This document shows, in pieces, positions 46,283 through 58,000 of a DNA stretch of 64,000 bases; position 1 is the stretch's first letter, and each line of letters starts with the position of its first letter. The translations under genes and the position numbers were made by a program. Source of the DNA: Cryptomeria japonica (Eukaryota; Streptophyta; Pinopsida; Cupressales; Cupressaceae); the NCBI RefSeq assembly GCF_030272615.1, contig NC_081409.1, positions 473,180,573 to 473,244,572 on the forward strand, written 5' to 3'. The notes beneath the pieces are model-generated. The model made no database searches. It saw nothing but the letters and a program-made list of their open reading frames with translations, and was not told the origin of the DNA.

Positions 46283-49238
46283 CATAGCATTTTTATATAC
46301 ATGCAAGCATAAATACGTTATTTTTTTGTGATCATTTATAATAGTGCATGTTATTTAAATATATATAAAATGATATACATGTAATCTGCATGTCAATAAA
46401 ATTATATATTTATATAAATATATATATTTTATATGACAGCAATTTTGAAATAAATAGGTCCTAGTATTTTGATTTTAGATATATGAAAAAAAAAATGGAT
46501 TAATAATTTCCTAACTCATTTACAGCAAGGGTATACTTTTCTAAGCAATAATTATACAAGTGTTTTATATCTACCTTCAGCTTTATACATGACTAGATTT
46601 AATAGTTTTACCAGCAACTAAATAATCTAGATTTTATTTAATAAAGACTATATTAGATTGTGATTATCATTTTTGAAATAAATAAATTTACAGACTTTGC
46701 AAAAATCTACAGCAACTAATAAAAAGACAGATTTGGAATTATCGTATGCATAAAGTAACTGACTGATTTTAGTTAATTTTCATACAGCAACTGTAACAAG
46801 TTAAATTTACATTGACTAGATAAACTATCTATCTTAGTTACTAATTTCTGGAATAAACGAAAAGACAATTTCCAGGACTATAATGTACTAAAATGCATTT
46901 ACAGAAAACAGAATTTAAATGATTTATATGCAGACTATAACATGCATGCAACTCTAATCTATTTATTTCTTCTTCTTTTTTATTATTCAGAATGCATAAG
47001 AATTAAATAACTTTCTTGCTTTGCAATTTGTTACAAACACATTAGATATAATATTTTGAACTTTGGGAAAATTCTAAATTTAGGAATACTCATTTCTTTT
47101 CTGCAATGAATAGCATACTAAAAAAAAATACAACTTTTAAAAGAATCGTATTTCAAAAACAATCTTGTCTCTATACAATGGGTCTCTCATTTCCAATAAA
47201 TGAGGACTTTTTTTTTCAAATAATAATTACATTTACACTTAATTTCCTGCAACAAATAACTCCTGCAACCTTCCACTTGTCCTACTCTTTTCTTCCGACA
47301 GTCCTGCATTTTAAATCAAAACTATGACCATGGAGTGCTCACCTCCCAACCTAGGCTAACTGGTAGCCACCCCCGAGCTCGAAGAACCAAGCCCTAGACG
47401 GGAAACAAACATACAAACACAAAGGGATAGAATGCACACAAATTCAAACACACTCCCATCCCGGCTACACTGCACCACACCTTGGTGATGACCTTTTTAA
47501 GGGTGGTAGTGGACCAAATACCCTGAGGAGAACTGCAAGTATGGAAAAACATGTAGCCACCTCATGGCACACCAAAAACATCAAGAATAGCAACCCCTTA
47601 TTCCTTATGCCCCCCAAGGCATTCATGCCTTATTTCCCTCCTTATGACCCCCATTGCACAAACAAGCCATGCAACAAGGGTCACAAAAAATCCCTTGTGA
47701 TCGCTCTCATAACGAGAGTCTCTCACTCGAGGGCTATCACTTCTACCACCCACAAGATCCTTCTCTCTCCCAAGAGTAAGAGGTCTTGATGACTCCCAAA
47801 ACACATACAATATATAACACAAAATACCAAATGAAATTTCCAAAAGAACATGCAAGGAAGCAAATATTTTACACCAACATTACTTTCAAACACATGCAAT
47901 AAGGAAGCCATTTTAAAAAGAATGCAACCAACCTTAATCTGACCAAAGGTAGGTTAGTTTTTTTGAGGATGAAAAGCCCAATTCCATGGTTCTTCTCCTT
48001 CTACCCTTAGCCAAAATTCTCTATTCAAAATCTAGTCTATTCTTTTCAAAACTTCTCTTGTCTCCAAAAATGGAGAGTGGGTGATTACCCACAAGTTTTC
48101 TAATTCTTGCTTAAGAAGCCCATTGTGAGAGTTCTCACAAGTTTCTAAAAACTAAAGAGGAAGGTAAGATAGAATGGGAAAGGGAACTCTCATTCGAAAA
48201 GGAAGGTTTACAACTAGGTTCAAATCTTCTAATTTCAATTTTCGCACAACTTAGAAAAGTCAATTTTTAGGGTGTCTAAAAGGTCACATGGGAGTAGAAA
48301 CTTGCCTTAAATTACCCCTAACCCTTAGGTATACCTTATGGGCTTTAGGAAACCCTATTAAACTACCCCTAGGTGTCCATTTAACCCTTTTTAAACCCCT
48401 CTGAAGTTTATTTTCGGGTCAAACCTATGTTGACCATCCCAAAGATTCTTTACCCAAGGCATTTATGACATCACGTTACATTAATTGAAAAAGCTATAGT
48501 TAAACACTTTCCCACCAAGAGACAAAAATAAAAATTCAAACTTAAATCCACACGTGTCAAGTGACACAAGAAAACACTTTTACAATTTAATACATGAAAT
48601 CGTCTCTTGTGGATTTTACATAAATCAATTAAATAACACTTAACACACACGCATCATTTACTATTATGAATAAAATACAACACAAACGGGGTGTTGTCTC
48701 TCCAAATAGACAAACCATGGCTTACAAACATACATAGGTCTAGGTTTGGTTCTCCGTAATATTTCCATGGTCACATGGATAACTTCCTGCGCATCTCAAT
48801 TTACACATTAGTAACTTTCAAATATCCACATATAATATAATTCACAGGAATAATAATACACATCATCACTTGCATACAATTTACATCTGAACAATTTAAA
48901 TACATCTTTTATCCAAGCAATTTCACATAAGCAATTCATCCTAATTCTCATAATGTTGATCCACACTTAAACATACATCATAATTCTATTATCATAGTAA
49001 AGTCCTACAAATTCAATAATGACATTTATCACCGTAAACTCGTCTTATTCAAAAAAATCATGTAGTGTTCTATCTCATAAAGCATATAAATAAATCATCA
49101 ATATATAGCAATGTTATCCAAATCATGAAATCATATAAGTTCTAAATCCAAAATGTATCAAAATAAAGTATCCGTAATAGTCTCAATATAAAAACCACTG
49201 GAATGTCAGACTGAGTCGAGGTGGGGCCTCACACATCA

Positions 49239-51030
49239 TTAGTGTTGAGGGTGTTCGTGTGGATCCGGAGAAAATCACTGCTATTATGGATTGGCCGTCA
49301 TCAAAGAATATATCTCGGATGAAGGGATTCCTTGGGTTTTGTGGATTCTACCACCGCTTTATGAGGGGCTTTCCTCAGACTACTACAACCCTTACCAATT
49401 TGACTAGGAAAGATGCTTTTGAGTGGTCAGACAGAGCTCAGTAGTGTTTTGACATATTCAAGGACTTAATGAGTACATGTCTTGTGTTGGCCATTCCAAA
49501 TATCACTAGGCCTTTTGAGTTGCATTGTGATGCCTTAGGTGAAAGCCTTGGTGTGGTATTGATGCAATATAGACACCCCATTGATTTTGAGAGCAATAAA
49601 TTAAGGAGGCTTGAGAGGATTTACAACATATATGACAAGGAAATGTTAGCGATTATACATGCCTTAGTGAAATTAAGACAATATTTGGTCGGCAGTAAGT
49701 TTATCGTCAAGACAAATCATAACAATTTGAGGATTTCCTTGGGTAGAAGGATCTGAATGATAGGCAACAGAATTGGTTCAACAAACTACAAGCTTATGAT
49801 TTTAACTTAGTTTTTGTCAAGGGAAAGAAAAAAATAGTTTCTAATGCCTTATCCAAGAGACCACACTTTTGTGATTTAGGAGTATAGGAAGATGACTAGA
49901 GGGAATTGATTTCAGTGAAATACGCGAAAGACAAGTGGGCTACTGGTATCATTGACGACACTATCCAAGATGATAGGTGCACTATGGTAGATGAATTGAT
50001 CATTTACAAGGAGAGGATTTATTTAGTGCCAAGATATACTATGAAGTATAATATTTTGAGAGCCTTCCATGACTCACCATTAGCAGGTCATCTAGGGTAT
50101 TTCAAAACCTACATGTAGGTGAGAGAGTGCTTAACTTGGAAAGGGCTCAAGTCAGAAGTATTACAGTATGTGAGGGAGTTCCCAGTGTGTCAGCAAAATA
50201 AGCATGGGCACTCTTTTACAGGTGGTTTATTGTAGCCCCTACCCATTCTTGAGAGGAAGTGGGACAATGTGTCGATGGATTTCATTACAGGCCTACCTAA
50301 GGCCCAAGGTAGGGATTGAATAGATGTTGTGGTGGATTGGTTGATGAAGGTTTCTCATTTCTTCACTATTTCATCCACCTATACAATAGTGTAGATGACG
50401 AAATATTTTTATAGAGATTATGAATAAGTGGGTAGAAGGATACCTCTAGAATTATATCATAGGGCAACAAAAGGTGTGGGTAAAGTGGTCTCATTTAGGA
50501 GAGTATTTTTATAACACCACTTATCATATGTCCATTCAAATGTCACCCTTTATGGTTATGAGGCTTTGAGTTTCTTGGATTTGCTTTTTGGAGATAGTCG
50601 AGTACCTAAGGCTAAGGGTCTCTTACAAGAGAGCCAAGATATCATGAGATCAATGAAGGAAAACATGTGGAAGGCTCAGAATCAGCAGAAACAATATGAA
50701 AATCAGCACAAGACAAAGAGATCTTTTGATGTCCGTGACATAGTCTATCTTATGTTGCAGCCTTACCATCAATCCACTGTTAAAAGGAGTGGTGCAAAGA
50801 AGTTGAAACCATGCTACTATGGACCTTTTAGAGTTGTTAGGATGGTTGGTGAGGTGTCTTATGAGCTCGAGTTGTCAACGGACAACAAGGTACACAATTT
50901 TTTTTATGTTTCGCACCTTAAAAAGACGTTGGGTCATAATGTGTTGCCTTCAATAGAGTTATCTTCTCTTGATGATGAGGGGAAGATTATTTTGGTTCTT
51001 GAGGTAATTCTTGAGACTAGAGAGTGTAAT
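49239..51030 (+). pseudogene. pol: pol of element D after the insertion: RT end, RNase H, integrase (deleted core)
   Basis: Sequence resumes with VDPEKITAIMDWPSSKN and MKGFLGFCGFYHRF (RT thumb/connection). RNase H follows (FELHCDALGESLGVVLMQ near 49520, DKEMLAIIHALVKLRQYL). The integrase zinc end (FHDSPLAGHLGYFKTYM, VCQQNK) and the first core Asp (DVVVDWL) are visible near 50320. The core between about 50430 and 50560 is scrambled or deleted: the second Asp and the Glu motif are missing. The C-terminal part (KLKPCYYGPFRVVRMVGEVSYEL) is well kept. Many nonsense codons are present. Confidence 0.87.
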
Positions 51031-51150
51031 TTGTAGAGATCAGTCATCAGAGAGTATTTGGTGAAGTGGAAGAACTTTCTAGTAGAGGATCCTACTTGGG
51101 AGGTTGTGCAGGTCTTACAACATCGAGAGTTGAGATTGCTTCAGGATAAG
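51031..51150 (+). pseudogene. chromodomain-like tail of element D pol
   Basis: REYLVKWKNFLVEDPTWE, then LQHRELRLLQDKQF, ends just before the PPT. The YLVKWK...TWE pattern is the chromodomain signature of chromoviruses, thought to guide integration by binding histone marks. Confidence 0.8.
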
Positions 51151-51156
51151 CAATTT

Positions 51157-51170
51157 CAAGGGGGGCGGAC
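51157..51170 (+). other. PPT of element D
   Basis: CAAGGGGGGCGGAC lies directly before the 3' LTR. Confidence 0.8.
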
Positions 51171-52886
51171 TATAATGTCCCCTTTTTAGCAATTATCTAG
51201 TGATTTGTCATTAGGTCTTTTTACCTTGGTCCCAAGGGCTAACCTGGACTTTGTAGGGATCAGTGATGAATATGGCTTAGGCAAATTCAGTTTCAGGCCA
51301 ATCAAAGTTGATTTGATAGGGTTTCCAGGAGCTTACTGTTTATAGTAAGTCACTTTGGACATAGTGTCAGGTGAATTTTGGAGCGATTTTGGTTGACTTC
51401 ATTTTGGTGCATTTATTTATTTGACTAGATTAAATTTTATAAAGGGGAATTAATTATTCGGGCAAAAATTAAAAGTTTCTCAAGTTAAATTTAATTATTA
51501 ACTTAAGGGGTTATTTAATGTTGAAACTAATGTTTAAAAAAAAAATATTAAGTACCCCTTCTTTGTGGAGACATAAGGGGATAATAATATTTTATTCTAA
51601 TTTTCATTTATCCCACATTGATAGTTCCTTGGGATTTGTGCCAAAAAGAAGTAATAAATATGGGCATTTAATGAAGATTGAGATATCTGGGAAATTGTGA
51701 TTTTGGAAATTGTGATATTCTAAAGTCTGAATTTCTTGAGAAATATGGAGATTTGGATCAAGCATTGGAGGATGAAACCCCTCTTATGTGACATTCCCTA
51801 CACCTATGCAATACCAAGACTGGGGAGTTTAATAAATTTTTAGAGGAATAACAAGTATGGATCGATTTATTATAGGCTAAAGAACATCTTAAGTCAGTGG
51901 CAGTGGAGGTTTTGAACTGGTAAGCTTATCCTATGTGATTGTTTTACTTATAAAAGTTTCAAAATGCATATAAACTTTAGCAGTGGAATAGTTGTGGGAT
52001 TTTTGGGAGTCGATAGAACATTAGACTAGCATTGAAATATTAGTTCAAGATGCACGAAATCCTCGAGCAATGAGTTACGTGCTGGAAATATAATGTTGTT
52101 GTAGATGCCAATGAATATGGGAGTCATACCAAACTAAAAAATGTGATACCTGTGAAATGTTAAGGGTGCAATAGGAGTTAATAGAAGCTATTGCAAATAT
52201 CACTTGGGACGTGGTCACATTACACTATACGTTGTTGGGATTAGAAGGAATTTTGAGGGATATTATAGGTCAACTTTATTGTAGCTATGTACTAGGTCTT
52301 AGTTGCCATTTTTAACTATAGTCGTGGAATTTGGGAGTATAAAGGGAAGTGTTAGAGTCTAGTATTACCACAGAAGAAATACATGTACTGAAGAGTGCCA
52401 AGAGTGTCCAAAGTGAATAAACATGAGCTTGGCTAGGTCATTTGGTGAAGCTAGATTTATACATCAATTAATATTAGTAGCTTATTTGGAGGCCAACATG
52501 GACTTTCCTGCAACAAATAATTATCGGGTTCTGAGTGTGTATGGTTCTTAATTCCTTTGAAATTAAATGTGGAGATTAAATTTTTATAAATGACTTTCAT
52601 TGTAAAAGGGTATTAGTCTTCACAAAATAATGAAGAACCAATATTATTACTTTGAATTAGTTAAGTTGTTGTTATACTCTATTTGCATTTGATGTGATTT
52701 GTATGTGAACTTGGAATGTATGAATGTAAAATACAAACTAAAATGTACCAGGTGAACCCTTAACTACCAAACCATCTCAGTGAAAAGGAAAAAAATAGAC
52801 CATTATTGAATGTTAGTAAACTTTATGAAGAAATACCAACAGCAGGGTTGACAAGGAAATTTTAGCAGACAGGGCATTCCATTACA
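51171..52886 (+). repeat. 3' LTR of element D (1716 bp)
   Basis: It starts TATAATGTCCCC (first G mutated to A relative to TGTAATG) and ends CCATTACA. It is collinear with 40168-41884. Confidence 0.88.
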
Positions 52887-54595
52887 ATTTCCTTTGCTTC
52901 TTGGGGGGTGCACTTGATATTTTTCTTGTCAATATTTTGAATCTCCTCTTTGGACAAATTCTTCAATTTTTCTCTGATTGAAAAAGATTTGAACTCCAAA
53001 GTGTTAACAAAATTGTCATTTGACATGAATTGCATTAAGGCAATTATTCTCTCATCATTACCCTCCTCTTATTGGATGACATTTGGGAGTATTTCCTAGT
53101 CAAAATCCATGAGAACCTTAGTTGCTTCATCATCCTTGCAAGTTTCTCTTGGTGGGGAAGGTGGTTGCACATCAGTACCTACCTCAAAGTCAATAACCTC
53201 TATGAAGTTTTAGATCTTGGCTTTTCCCTTCTCAATTTTCCTTGTCATAGTTGTTGTAGGCTATTCTTCTTATGGTGGAGGTTGTGAGGGGGCATCTTGA
53301 GAAGATCCCTCAATTAATTTTTTTTCCCTTTGAGAAGATCCCTAAATTAAAATTTTGTTTCCTTTTTCTCTGGTGGCAACTAGAGGGATATCAATAGGCG
53401 TTTCTTTGCGCTTCTCTGTTGGTTTCTCGACTTCAAAATGGTGGGAATAGCATTTTACCTTCAATTTATGAGTTCTTAAATCATTAATAGAACCTTCAAG
53501 GTCAAAATTTATGGCCCGACTTACTTTGAGCTGATAGGTGCTCACCATGAAATTATGTACCTTCTCAAGAGAATCACTACCCACACTGAAATCATCATAC
53601 ATAATCATTTATGGAAGGTGTTGTCCCTTTTTCTTAGTCCTGATTAATTCCTTTTCCATCCACATCAGCTCCCACATGAATTCCATGAAAGAAAGCCTTG
53701 AGGAGACTGTGATTGGAAAAATATGGGGTGGTTGAGGGCACCCATACACCTTGATTATTGTATAGTCATAATATAAGAAAAAATCACCAAAGTTGTGGGA
53801 AAATTCCCCCTTTGGATACTCAACATTTTTGGCCCTTGCATTCTTTATTCTTAGGACCTTCACTATGTTCATGGGAAGCCTTGGAAGATTAACACCACAC
53901 ATCCCTAAGACCTTAACAACAAAGTGGTCAAAGAAAGCTCTGTAATTTGAATACCTAGACCCCTTATCCCATACCTGAGTCCACCTTTTAATTGGCCTTT
54001 TTTTATCATGTCCTAGGGTTGGACTTCCTCACCTGTAAAGCCTCATTCCAATTGGTCCTACTTTGAAAAAGAATTATATGACAAATTAAAGAATAATGTT
54101 TGAAGTTCAAATCCTCTTTTTCATTGTTGGCATTTATCAAACCTTCATGCATTTTCTCTTGGAGGATTGTAGAAAAATAATACAACTCATTCATCGTAGA
54201 ATGTTGAATTTTGATTTCCATCATCGTATATTCAATAGGAATTTGAGTTAATCCTCAATACTCACCTAGAATTTGGCAGAGGGCATAATAAGTCTTTATA
54301 AAGTAATCTTCAAAAAGTGCCAAACTAAAAGGTTGTCTTTCAGAATTCACAAGGTAACGTTTTCCTCCTGTGTACATCTTCTTTAGGTAGTGAGGAAACA
54401 CCTATTCTTTTATTATTTTCCTCCTTGAAGAATATTCATCTGCCAATCTCTTTTTGTCGATGCGCTTGAGAGAACTTTTGTCTAGGTCAAAATATTGAAT
54501 GATAGCCTCCCTCGAGACATCAAGAAAACATATCCACTAGCTATTCTCATAGCCATGCTCAGTGGATGATACTGCTTGGAAATCTCCTGATCAAC
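52887..54595 (-). pseudogene. family F, middle part: unknown conserved-looking protein
   Basis: On the minus strand from the solo LTR: EISKQYHPLSMAMRIASGY, IIQYFDLDKSSLKRI, VFPHYLKKMYTGGKRYLV (54590-54340). Then a helical stretch (NELYYFSTILQEKMHEGLIN), KRPIKRWTQVWDKGSRYSNY (about 53990) and MCGVNLPRLPMNIVK to GCPQPPHIFPITVSSRLSF (53902-53690). Charged, Lys/Glu-rich text follows to NIKCTPQEAKEI at the D junction. Frames change twice and several stops occur. The composition is protein-like and mostly not low-complexity, which argues for a once-real gene. I cannot name the family; an accessory frame of a retroelement or a transposase-derived gene is possible. Confidence 0.5.
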
Positions 54596-56355
54596 TGATG
54601 CAAAGCATCCACACACTAAACCATATTAGAAATATTTCTTTCTCCCAACTTACCTATTCAATAGGTCTAATCCTTCCATAACTTCACAAATCCCTCACTA
54701 GGCTCTTAATCCACTCACAAGGCTACAATAGCCCAAACACGTCCAATATCCTCAAACCCTTATCCAACCACTCACACACATTCCTCCATACATATTCAAC
54801 CATATTTAACCTCAAACCATGCTCCAAAACTCTCAAACACCTTCAAACTCCTTACTAGTCACTCAACTAGGACTGCCCCCAAATAGGACTTCCACTCTTC
54901 CTCTAATGCCAACTCACAACTTGTCACAAGTATTCCTCAACAACACAAAAAATCCCTTGGAAATCCTAAAAGTCTTATCAACATGTTCACTTTGGACTCT
55001 CTCTACCCACCCAACCTCCCAAGATGACATAGAAACACTTAGTTCTTGTTCACTCTTTTCTATGACAATCTTGACACATTTTGGACAATCAAATAAGTTT
55101 AGGACAATCATATATTCAGACTTCTTTCCCACTTATCAATGCCTCCAAAGGCCCCTAGATACTCAATAGGGTCTTCCCAATCTCTCTTCTCTCTCCAAAA
55201 ATAGTACCAACCAGCATACCAACTTACAAACACAAAGTTCTTGTCTCACGATCAACTAGGACAACCACTAACAATTTTAGAACAGTCAATAAGTTTGTGC
55301 ATTTGGATTGTTTCCCCAACTTGAAAACCCTTGTTCCCTATCAATGTATGCCTCTCAAACTCTCCAAAACCCTCAATTGACCCCTCAAGTTCCTCCAAGG
55401 AATTCAAGCCAACCAAAAACCTCCTCTTTTACACTGTTGTCCCAGACCGAGACATAATTTCAGTTAACTTCCTTCAAGTTTGCACATGAAAATTCATGTA
55501 TAAATCCATACAACAAAAATGAAACTAAAATAAATATAATTTCCCTCTATTCCACAAATTTTTGGCCCTTGATCATGTGGAATGGAGGCTATTTACATTT
55601 TATAATGTCACTGCAAACCCTAGGGTAGGGTTTAGACTATTTTTACAAAAAAATGCTATAACTTATGCAAAAAAAATGGATTTAAATGAAACCAATTGAA
55701 TAATGAAGATGATTCATGCTTCAAACATATCCAATAAGTCTTAAATTGAAACAAGAGGTTTCCTTGATAGAAAAAAGAAAATTTTAGACTGTCATGTTTA
55801 GGAAAAACTCATGAAAGTGCAGGGAATCACATGTTTTATTAGTATTTTTCTTATTACACTGAAAAACCACACATAATCAATGTGGTAAGGGCCTCTTTAA
55901 ACATTATCTAGGCCTCCCATCAGTTTTAACCACCTTCATAACTTTATTTTAACAAAGTCACATAATTACCCTTACAAACCCAAAAGTTGCTTGACAACTT
56001 TTTTGTCAACTTTGACAATTTTGCTCCAAATTGCATCTAAACTTAATCTATGACTCCCATGCCCCAATTATGACTCAAAAGGGTCCAAATAGTCCATTAA
56101 GACCCTTACACATCATAAAACATCATATTTGACCCAATGGCACTCATTTCCAACATAATAACTTTTGACAATTTTTGACAATCTTGTTAATATGACTTCA
56201 ACATGACTCAAAACACCTTCTAATGACTTAAAAGACACGTATTACATAAAGAATGGTCATTATTGATCTTATTACATCACATTAAATAAAAAACATTAAA
56301 ATATTGTATTATGGCCTCACTAAGGCATAAAGACCTATTAGGTGTTCCTGCACCA
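54596..56355 (-). mobile_element. 1760 bp solo LTR inserted in family F
   Basis: The TSD TCAAC is perfect at 54591-54595 and 56356-56360. On the minus strand it starts TGGTGCAGGAACACC and ends GATGCTTTGCATCA. The start matches element E's LTR (TGGTGCAGGAGAACCC), and it shares E's TTGCTTGACAACTTTT stretch (near 55986). No internal region, PBS or PPT is present. It is a relative of E's family reduced to one LTR. Confidence 0.87.
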
Positions 56356-56360
56356 TCAAC

Positions 56361-57500
56361 ATAGGCTCTACAAAAAAACATTTGGGACTAGCAACTTTGA
56401 GACATTAGATTTTCATGGTACATAATGATAGATAGATATTGTGCTTCTAGATTAAACTTTGTGGGCTTATTTTGGCATCAACATTTCAGGTCACACTCCA
56501 TGATCCATTATTGGGATGAGAGAGCTGCATAAAGATAGATCATGGAGTGTGATCCAAAATGTTGATGCCAAAATAAGCTCACATAGTTGAATCCAAAAGC
56601 ACAATAGCTATCTACTACCAAATTTCCCAAATTGAGGTTCCAAGGTTTAGATATTAGGATTTCCCTATCCCTATTTCCATAGAAGTAATAAAATATATCC
56701 CAACCCCTATAAGTGGTGATACCATCCCTATAGCGTGAGGTCTGATCAGTGAAGACCATCTTAAATGTTTCATGCATCGTGGAACCCTTGAACATCTCCA
56801 AGAGGTCTTGATGCAAGCCCCTTACTTCCCTCTTCTTTCTTTCCTAAATTTCCTCCAATTTCTCCTCTACTTCTTTGGCAATTTCCTTTGCATTTTAGCT
56901 AGCACTGATAAAGATGGGGCCTACTTAGGCTTCTCCTATTGAGTTGGGGTTGAATCATTTTTGAGAGGGGTACTCTCTTTTGGGGTAGAGGTTTTCTTTG
57001 TAGGCGAGGTTGTGGCCTTTTAGATAGGGGTTCTTTTTCTTTTTGGTTTGGGATCCTCCTCCTGTAGGTTCAACAATTATTCAACTTGGAAATTTTCTAC
57101 AACAAGAGGGGCTTGTGCAGATGACTTTTTGGTGGGGGACCTTCTTCTCTTGAGTGTTGTATTTTTGGCTCCGAGGGAAGGGCTAGGCTCATCTAATTGC
57201 TCACTATTAGAGATGACCATGGAAAAATACTTGGGTGCCCTCTTTCTTTTGGGCTTTGTAGGTTCCTTTTGAGGGGGCATGCTTGACTTAGAACTAGGGG
57301 AAGCTTGTGCAACAGCCGATAGGTTTGGCTTGGCGGTTGGCTTGTCTAAGATTGCATGGACTAGGGAGACAATAGTGAGAGGGATAGTGTGCATAGTTTC
57401 AGGCATTGCAGAGCTTTCTCCTACTTTGGGAATCTTTTGAATAGTAGTGGAGGTGGAATCCTTAACTGGGGAGGTCGTTTGTCTATCTAAAATTGGTAAT
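56361..57500 (-). pseudogene. family F, N-terminal part: basic Pro/Lys-rich region and unknown domain
   Basis: The minus frame is open from about 57500 with Ser/Thr/Pro-rich text, then Lys/Arg-rich KPKRKRAPKYFSMVI and TLKRRRSPTKKS segments that resemble nuclear-localisation signals (57290-57110). After stops, a second well-formed stretch (56816-56560) reads HETFKMVFTDQTSRYRDG, TYRGWDIFYYFYGNRDRE, LNLGNLVVDSYCAFGFNYV. It then runs into a large inverted repeat. No start codon can be fixed. Family unknown. Confidence 0.5.
56431..56612. repeat. imperfect inverted repeat, 74 bp arms, 34 bp loop
   Basis: Left arm 56431-56504 and right arm 56539-56612 pair with about nine mismatches. The core TTATTTTGGCATCAACATTT pairs perfectly with its complement at 56557-56576. 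A transcript would form a long hairpin. It lies inside the F frame, so it arose by inverted duplication of coding sequence. Confidence 0.85.
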
Positions 57501-58000
57501 TATTTGAATTTCAAATAGATAGACCCTACCCATACTCCTAGGGAAAAAGACTAAAATTTTCACTTATGAAAACCCCTCGCAATTACTCGCTAATTTCCTA
57601 TAGAAAGCACAGAGAAAATTTTAAAAACTGACTCATTGGTTTTCTACAAGAGCTTGGTCTTAATGGTATCTTGAAGAATGCTTTGAGTTGCCTTTGGATG
57701 CTCAGAACTTGCTCTATGATCACTTCTTGAATATAGGGTGGCAATTATGGCTAAATAATTATGCTTTTATCATTCACAAAGGAGTCACCATTAATTCATG
57801 CATGCATGCTTCGGTTGGTGGGTGGCTCCAAGATTCAAATTCCACCGTTGATCTGCAAAGGATCGATTGAGATGCTTCTTTGACTATCTTTGAATGATGA
57901 TATGGCATACCACTTTGATCCTTTCCACCTTTGATTTTTGCATTGATTTCTAAATTTCTAACTTTAATGCAATTTTGCCATCTTTTCATCGTATTTTCCC
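57501..58000. other. no supported gene
   Basis: Short frames on both strands (57688-57870 plus, 57774-58016 minus) overlap each other and carry no domain. Nothing else is visible. Confidence 0.4.

Larger units (their letters stand above)
44709..49233 (-). mobile_element. 4525 bp solo LTR inserted in RT of element D
   Basis: The TSD CATCA is perfect at 44704-44708 and 49234-49238. On the minus strand it starts TGTGAGGCCCCACCTCGACTC and ends GGGCATGACA. The start resembles the LTR of element B (TGTAGTACCCCTCCTCGATC) and the end has the same GGGCAT-ACA form, hence the minus orientation and the long-LTR gypsy assignment. I see no second LTR, PBS or coding domain inside, so a solo LTR formed by LTR-LTR recombination is the simplest reading. 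It contains TA-rich microsatellites and a GC-rich tract. The reading frames inside it are low-complexity artefacts. Confidence 0.82.
40168..52886 (+). mobile_element. element D: Ty3/gypsy chromodomain retrotransposon, older copy
   Basis: LTRs are 40168-41884 (1717 bp) and 51171-52886 (1716 bp), about 13% different by eye over the first 235 bp. ATTT is present at both outer flanks (40164-40167 and 52887-52890), a short or partly decayed TSD. An initiator-Met PBS and a PPT are present. Gag, protease, RT, RNase H, integrase and a chromodomain tail follow in order. A 4.5 kb solo LTR splits RT. It sits inside the minus-strand frame of family F. Confidence 0.9.

Noticed and set aside
45937-46306. 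Tyr/Ile-rich frames of 80-112 codons on the minus strand
   Set aside because: Translations of a TA-rich microsatellite, present in all frames, with no gene signals.
44709-49233. Complete element with two LTRs instead of a solo LTR
   Set aside because: I could find no internal direct repeat, PBS, PPT or coding domain; a dot plot should confirm.
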